From assembly GCA_036384915.1 (NCBI GenBank), contig DASVLJ010000011.1, forward strand, positions 300,743-364,742: a DNA stretch of 64,000 nucleotides, given 5' to 3'. A program made the translations under genes and the position numbers. Positions 57,601 through 64,000 of the stretch are shown piece by piece. The notes below the pieces were generated by a model. That model saw only the letters and a program-made list of their open reading frames with translations. It was not told the origin of the DNA and did no database searches. The DNA is from PKWO01 sp036384915 (lineage in GTDB: Bacteria > Pseudomonadota > Gammaproteobacteria > Burkholderiales > Burkholderiaceae_D). Position 1 is the stretch's first letter; each line of letters starts with the position of its first letter.

Positions 57601-59172
57601 CAGGTCGATACCTTTTGTGCCCGTCCCGTCGGTAGAGCTGTTGCGCGTGGTCAGGGTCAGGTTGCTGCCCGACGGCAGCAACAGCTTGCTGCCGGAAAAC
57701 GTGCCGCTGGTACTGATGTAGTCCGTAGCCTGCAGCACGATGTTGGTCGAAGCCGGAAGCCCCTGCAGTTCCGATTGGTAGACTGTTGTCGGGCCGGTGT
57801 CGGAGAAGAGTGCCGTGCCGACAGTGCCGCTGGGGTTGCCGGCAAAACTGGCCGTGTTGCTGTCGCCGTCGCCGTCTCCGGTGCCGCCTACGATGGTGAT
57901 CGTCGACGGGTCGAGCAGCAGCGTCCCACCCTTGCCGTTCGGTGCCGTAACGTTCACGCTGGCGCGGAAATCTTCGTTCTTCCCGCTGGAATTCTCGACA
58001 AAGCCGCCATTGCCGCCTTGTGCACCGCCCTGGGCCGAGATCGTGCCGTAGGAGCGCGTCGCGTTGTCCGACCAGACGATGATCTTGCCGCCGTCGCCGC
58101 TCTGCCCGGCATCCGCCTTCAAGCTTGTACCGGCGCCGACATAGACGGCGTTGGCATTTTCGATGCCGGGATTCTGGCCGTGATAGTCGCCGCCGACCAG
58201 AATGGTACCGCCGCCGCGGTTGCCGCTGGCATTGACCATGGCGGTGTCGGTCAAACCGACTTGCGGACCCAGCAGGAAGATGTCGCCGCCGCTGCCTACG
58301 CCAGTCGCGCTGGTCTGACTGCTGCCGGACAACATGGTGGTCTGGCTCGATTTGAGGACGATCCTGCCATCCTGCCCCACCACGGCACTGTCGGCGTTGA
58401 CGATGCCGCTCTGGTTGACCAGCGCACCATAGATGCCGATCTTGCCGCCTTGCGCCACCACGCTGCCCAGGTTTAGCACCTGGTCCGCCGGCGCGCTCAC
58501 CACGACCTGGATGTTCGGGTCGCCGCCATCGACCAGTTGTACGCTATGGCCTGCCGCCAGCAGCACTTCGCCCTGCGGCGATTTGATGATGCCGCTGTTT
58601 TGCACCTGCGGCGCGATCAGGTAGATCTGGCCGCCCGAGGGCGTGACGATGTTGCCCTGGTTGACGATGTTGCCCACCGTGCCGCCGGCGTTGAAATTGA
58701 GCTTGCCGGCTGCAAAGTCGCTATTGGCTATATCGAGCGTCGAGGCCGTCAGGCCGGCCACGTTGACGCGCGAATTGGCGCCGAACATGATGCCGTTCGG
58801 GTTGATCAGGAATACCTTGCCGTTCGATTGCAGCGTGCCGAAGATTTGCGAGGGGTTTTGGCCCGTGATGCGGTTCAACACCGAGGAAGAGGCGTTCTGC
58901 TGCAGGAATTGCGTCAATTCGCCCGGGTTGATCGAGAAGTTCGACCAGTTGATGATGGCGCCCGGCGAGTTGGTGATGGTCAGCGTGTTGCCGTTGTTGA
59001 CGATGTTCACCTGGCCGTTGACGACCGTCGCGCCCGTCGGGTTGGCATAGACCGGCCCGCAGGCGAAGCAGCTGGCGATCAACGCCGGCAAGACCTTGCG
59101 CGTCAGGCGACGTGAAACCCGCGTAGTGGCGCGCACCGTGGCGCTTGTGTTGACCGCATGTTTCGAATTCAT
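54658..59172 (-). CDS. Large TPS-type exoprotein (filamentous haemagglutinin N-terminal domain) with Pro-Thr repeat
   Basis: 1504 residues. An extended signal peptide (about 44 residues, ending VYA-NPTG) precedes a TPS domain (45-300) with NGNTLTITNSPGAIINWSNF, VLNRITGQNPSQIFG and the NPNGIMFG motif. The long body is a beta-helix made of Gly/Ser/Thr/Val repeats (for example AGSAGGSTSGFVFF). A short PT tract (56.5 kb) and a long one (54.86-55.13 kb) interrupt it. The tail is Gly/Ser/Asn-rich and ends NYCD. TPS exoproteins cross the outer membrane through a TpsB (FhaC-like) channel; none is in the window. It is the distal paralogue of the gene at 60106-64000. Confidence 0.9.
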   Translation of the reverse strand: MNSKHAVNTSATVRATTRVSRRLTRKVLPALIASCFACGPVYANPTGATVVNGQVNIVNNGNTLTITNSPGAIINWSNFSINPGELTQFLQQNASSSVLNRITGQNPSQIFGTLQSNGKVFLINPNGIMFGANSRVNVAGLTASTLDIANSDFAAGKLNFNAGGTVGNIVNQGNIVTPSGGQIYLIAPQVQNSGIIKSPQGEVLLAAGHSVQLVDGGDPNIQVVVSAPADQVLNLGSVVAQGGKIGIYGALVNQSGIVNADSAVVGQDGRIVLKSSQTTMLSGSSQTSATGVGSGGDIFLLGPQVGLTDTAMVNASGNRGGGTILVGGDYHGQNPGIENANAVYVGAGTSLKADAGQSGDGGKIIVWSDNATRSYGTISAQGGAQGGNGGFVENSSGKNEDFRASVNVTAPNGKGGTLLLDPSTITIVGGTGDGDGDSNTASFAGNPSGTVGTALFSDTGPTTVYQSELQGLPASTNIVLQATDYISTSGTFSGSKLLLPSGSNLTLTTRNSSTDGTGTKGIDLTTSSDGVNLVIQTQGGNVTMQTGTGVSPQSANVQTGAIVTGGGTVTISASGSVVTRGINTYSAPNPGANVNITAGTYITVGSNIDTHGYTLGAKPGGTVTLTAGGAIDAQASASIIGNTANLSAGHGIYSGAGTGAVSTQVSNLSVANSGSGLINIANSTSNLTVTGASQTASGAVTIANSGGYGITLTGSATTSNAPLILQADTMSLSAGNINTGTGWVTLEPATAGRAINIAGGGGGLQLAAGDLGAIHGLSNVEIGSPTAGGITIYASTTPGFGELALVSGAGIGQQTGALVPTATSLLLEGGSVTLPEANVTGVIAGTASNGSFVYNTGSSAPIMVSSLANPAGGTVAGITVPTTPAPTPTPTPTPTPAYNIVLSTASTGGIGQSIGSPLVAPGGELALTTPGQVMLTESTNNVSSLTVSSTAATDKTFFYNSGALTIQDTNNLLLNGTTFGVNTTSTGDVNIKAGGALTVGGTITFSHAGNLGLQSANGVAVDAAVTVPGTGVVALLAYGGNVTQTAGTITAGSLQANAATGYVSLNDTTNQVSTVAGSAGGSTSGFVFFDGISFAVGNVGGVAGSGSVSAIPAVSTGINASNVASGYAVQLGAFSGHDITLAAPINGAAANVLINANGSVLQSGTNSVSAAGVTLEAGSTNGVGSLSTPILVNTGLLNGSASGSGAGFYATNNGSALGIGSITASGDVVLYSTGTMTLTPCSSCIDTSGNQITGGAITLIAQGNVNIGATGGLQADSIVGSGAINIYGGYSYAPGTSPLAMAGSNAGVSGTIGNSGTADIWAGLTATYTGSPMPGPVNLHSNQFVPAPTPTPTPTPTPTPTPTPTPTPTPTPTPTPTPTPTPTPTPTPTPTPTPTPTPTPTPTPTPTPTPTPTPTPTPTPTPTPTPTPTPTPTPTPAPSNAPPVVLASNNVVAYVNTSVTGTESGGQGSSSTSDGNGQSNGTPNSSGNGSSKGGSKNGQKNYCD
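54860..55135. repeat. Hexanucleotide minisatellite coding for about 45 Pro-Thr units
   Basis: On the plus strand the unit is GGCGTG/GGCGTC/GGTGTG-like, six bp, repeated without break over about 270 bp. On the coding minus strand it gives (PT)n. Since the unit is two codons, gain or loss of units keeps the reading frame. Variation at the third bases breaks perfect identity into short runs. Confidence 0.9.
58336..58686 (-). repeat. Near-identical segment shared with the paralogue at 63631-63981
   Basis: Aligned at an offset of 5295 bp, the two stretches differ at only a small share of positions, mostly silent. They encode the same part of the TPS domain (IVTPSGGQIYLIAPQVQNSG and the following QGEVLLAAGHSVQLVDGG). 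Outside this block the two genes diverge strongly, which points to duplication with gene conversion or strong constraint. Confidence 0.85.
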
Positions 59173-59267
59173 TTTCCATTCTCCCGCAAGGCTCGCATGA
59201 GCCGGAACATGACGTCATCGGGATCAAGCGATGCCGCCTTCAGCCGATCATCGTTGGATTTCCACTT

Positions 59268-60095
59268 CTAGCGCACGATGCAATCAACATCGCCGGGCTT
59301 GCCGCCGCCATTGCCGTTTTGCGTGCCGCCCGTGTTCGAGAACGAAGGCGGCGGGTTGAATTGCAGTCCTGGATTGTTCGGCAGGATCACCGGCGGTTGC
59401 GTGAAGCTCGGCGTAAAACCGAATTGCCCGGCAGCGAAATTCTGCGAACCGCCGCCGTTATGCACGTTGATCAAGCCTTCGAGCACTTGTACGTACAGGC
59501 CAGGGTTCAAGCCATTTCCGCTGCCGCCACCGTTGTTTTGCGCCAGCAGGAGCGGGCGGGCCGCCCGCGGCGCATCGCTGCGGCTGCCGCCGTATTGCGG
59601 CTCAAGATCGGCCACCATGCTGCGCTGGTACGCTGCAACCTGCTCATCGGACGGTGGAACGTATTCAGCGATGAAGACCGTGCCGCGGATGCCGATCGTG
59701 GCCGTCGGCGTGTTCAAGCCGAACTTGTCGTGGTTGCGTTTGCCGAGCAAGCCCGTGATCGAGCGCAGGCCGCCTTTCAAGAGCGTGAAGAAGGCGCTGT
59801 CCGATTCCGGCTTGGCTACTTCATACGAGAAATTCTCGATCTTGAATTGCGTATTCGGACGCAACGTGATTTCGCCGTTGTCGATGAACTTGATGCGCGC
59901 GTAGGTGGCTTTTTCGGTGACCAAGGTGTCGCCCTGCTCGATCGCCGATTGCGCCGTCAGGGCCTTGATGGTGCCGTCTGCGCGCCGCGCCACCATCGGG
60001 CCGCTCACGTCGGTCACGGTGCCGACCACTTGGCCGGCCTCCGCCGCACCCGCCAACAGCATCCCAGCAAACGCAAGCGCAGCGAGCCACTTCAT
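59268..60095 (-). CDS. FecR-domain exported protein
   Basis: 275 residues from MKWLAALAFAGMLLAG behind AAGGGG; the upstream in-frame codons overlap the end of the neighbouring exoprotein gene. The signal peptide ends near residue 21 (AEA-GQ). The FecR domain (about 25-150) has DVSGPMVARRADG, GDTLVTEKATYARIKFID, EITLRPNTQFKIE and TPTATIGIRGTVF. It has no membrane anchor for sigma-factor control, so it is the free exported type often found beside TPS exoproteins and CHASE2 proteins. The C-terminal 80 residues are Gly/Asn/Pro-rich and end VDCIVR. It lies 10 bp after the upstream exoprotein. Confidence 0.88.
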   Translation of the reverse strand: MKWLAALAFAGMLLAGAAEAGQVVGTVTDVSGPMVARRADGTIKALTAQSAIEQGDTLVTEKATYARIKFIDNGEITLRPNTQFKIENFSYEVAKPESDSAFFTLLKGGLRSITGLLGKRNHDKFGLNTPTATIGIRGTVFIAEYVPPSDEQVAAYQRSMVADLEPQYGGSRSDAPRAARPLLLAQNNGGGSGNGLNPGLYVQVLEGLINVHNGGGSQNFAAGQFGFTPSFTQPPVILPNNPGLQFNPPPSFSNTGGTQNGNGGGKPGDVDCIVR

Positions 60096-60105
60096 GCCAC
60101 GCCCC

Positions 60106-64000
<3,895 letters not shown>

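Overview
The window reads as the chromosome of a high-GC betaproteobacterium of the order Burkholderiales, most likely Oxalobacteraceae-like. The evidence is the gene order thrS-infC-rpmI-rplT-pheS-pheT-ihfA-merR, an IHF alpha subunit with the long N-terminal extension usual in that order, and a phcBSRQ-type quorum-sensing operon of the kind known from Ralstonia. There is no rRNA, tRNA, CRISPR array or intact insertion sequence. The genus is inference.

Layout. 1-4.5 kb (minus): a signalling operon made of a MASE4 hybrid histidine kinase, two single-domain receivers and a GAF/GGDEF-like/EAL protein cut by the left edge. 4.7-10.5 kb: a small EamA-type membrane protein, bacterioferritin, two small proteins with matching C-terminal tails, a TPR/glycosyltransferase-like protein, bacterioferritin-associated ferredoxin with a Fur-box-like site, a murein amidase and a thioesterase. 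10.5-16.3 kb: a candidate structured RNA, a Cache-PAS-GGDEF-EAL protein and a TonB-dependent receptor. 16.3-27 kb: a lipoprotein nucleotidase, a cation/proton antiporter, a YbdK-type ligase, an orphan MotCD-like stator pair, small envelope proteins and a DUF1800/DUF1501 pair.

26.9-31.7 kb (minus) holds phcB-phcS-phcR-phcQ: a methyltransferase that makes a 3-hydroxy fatty acid methyl ester signal, its sensor kinase, a receiver-kinase hybrid and a terminal receiver. A decayed IS21 istA gene separates it from the conserved translation cluster (merR, ihfA, pheT, pheS, rplT, rpmI, infC, thrS; 32.7-40.6 kb). infC appears to start with ATA. thrS is preceded by a threonine-rich leader peptide and a terminator, which is an attenuator.

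Divergent from thrS lies the most unusual locus (40.85-42.54 kb). A good promoter is followed by a 26-codon leader peptide with three His codons, then mutually exclusive antiterminator and terminator hairpins. These precede three tightly packed genes: a 212-residue HisRS-like catalytic core without the anticodon domain, a small protein I judge to be ADP-ribosyltransferase-like, and a macrodomain hydrolase. I do not recognise this as a described system.

42.6-54.6 kb: a methyltransferase, a lipoprotein, a probable cyclic-nucleotide circuit (CHASE2 adenylate cyclase, GAF/HD-GYP protein, class II cyclic-nucleotide phosphodiesterase-like protein) next to a GAF-containing PilB/GspE-type ATPase, then an MFS exporter, an HxlR regulator and a carboxymuconolactone decarboxylase-like protein. 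54.6-64 kb (minus): two large paralogous TPS-type exoproteins with Pro-Thr repeats, separated by a FecR-domain protein; the second runs off the right edge.
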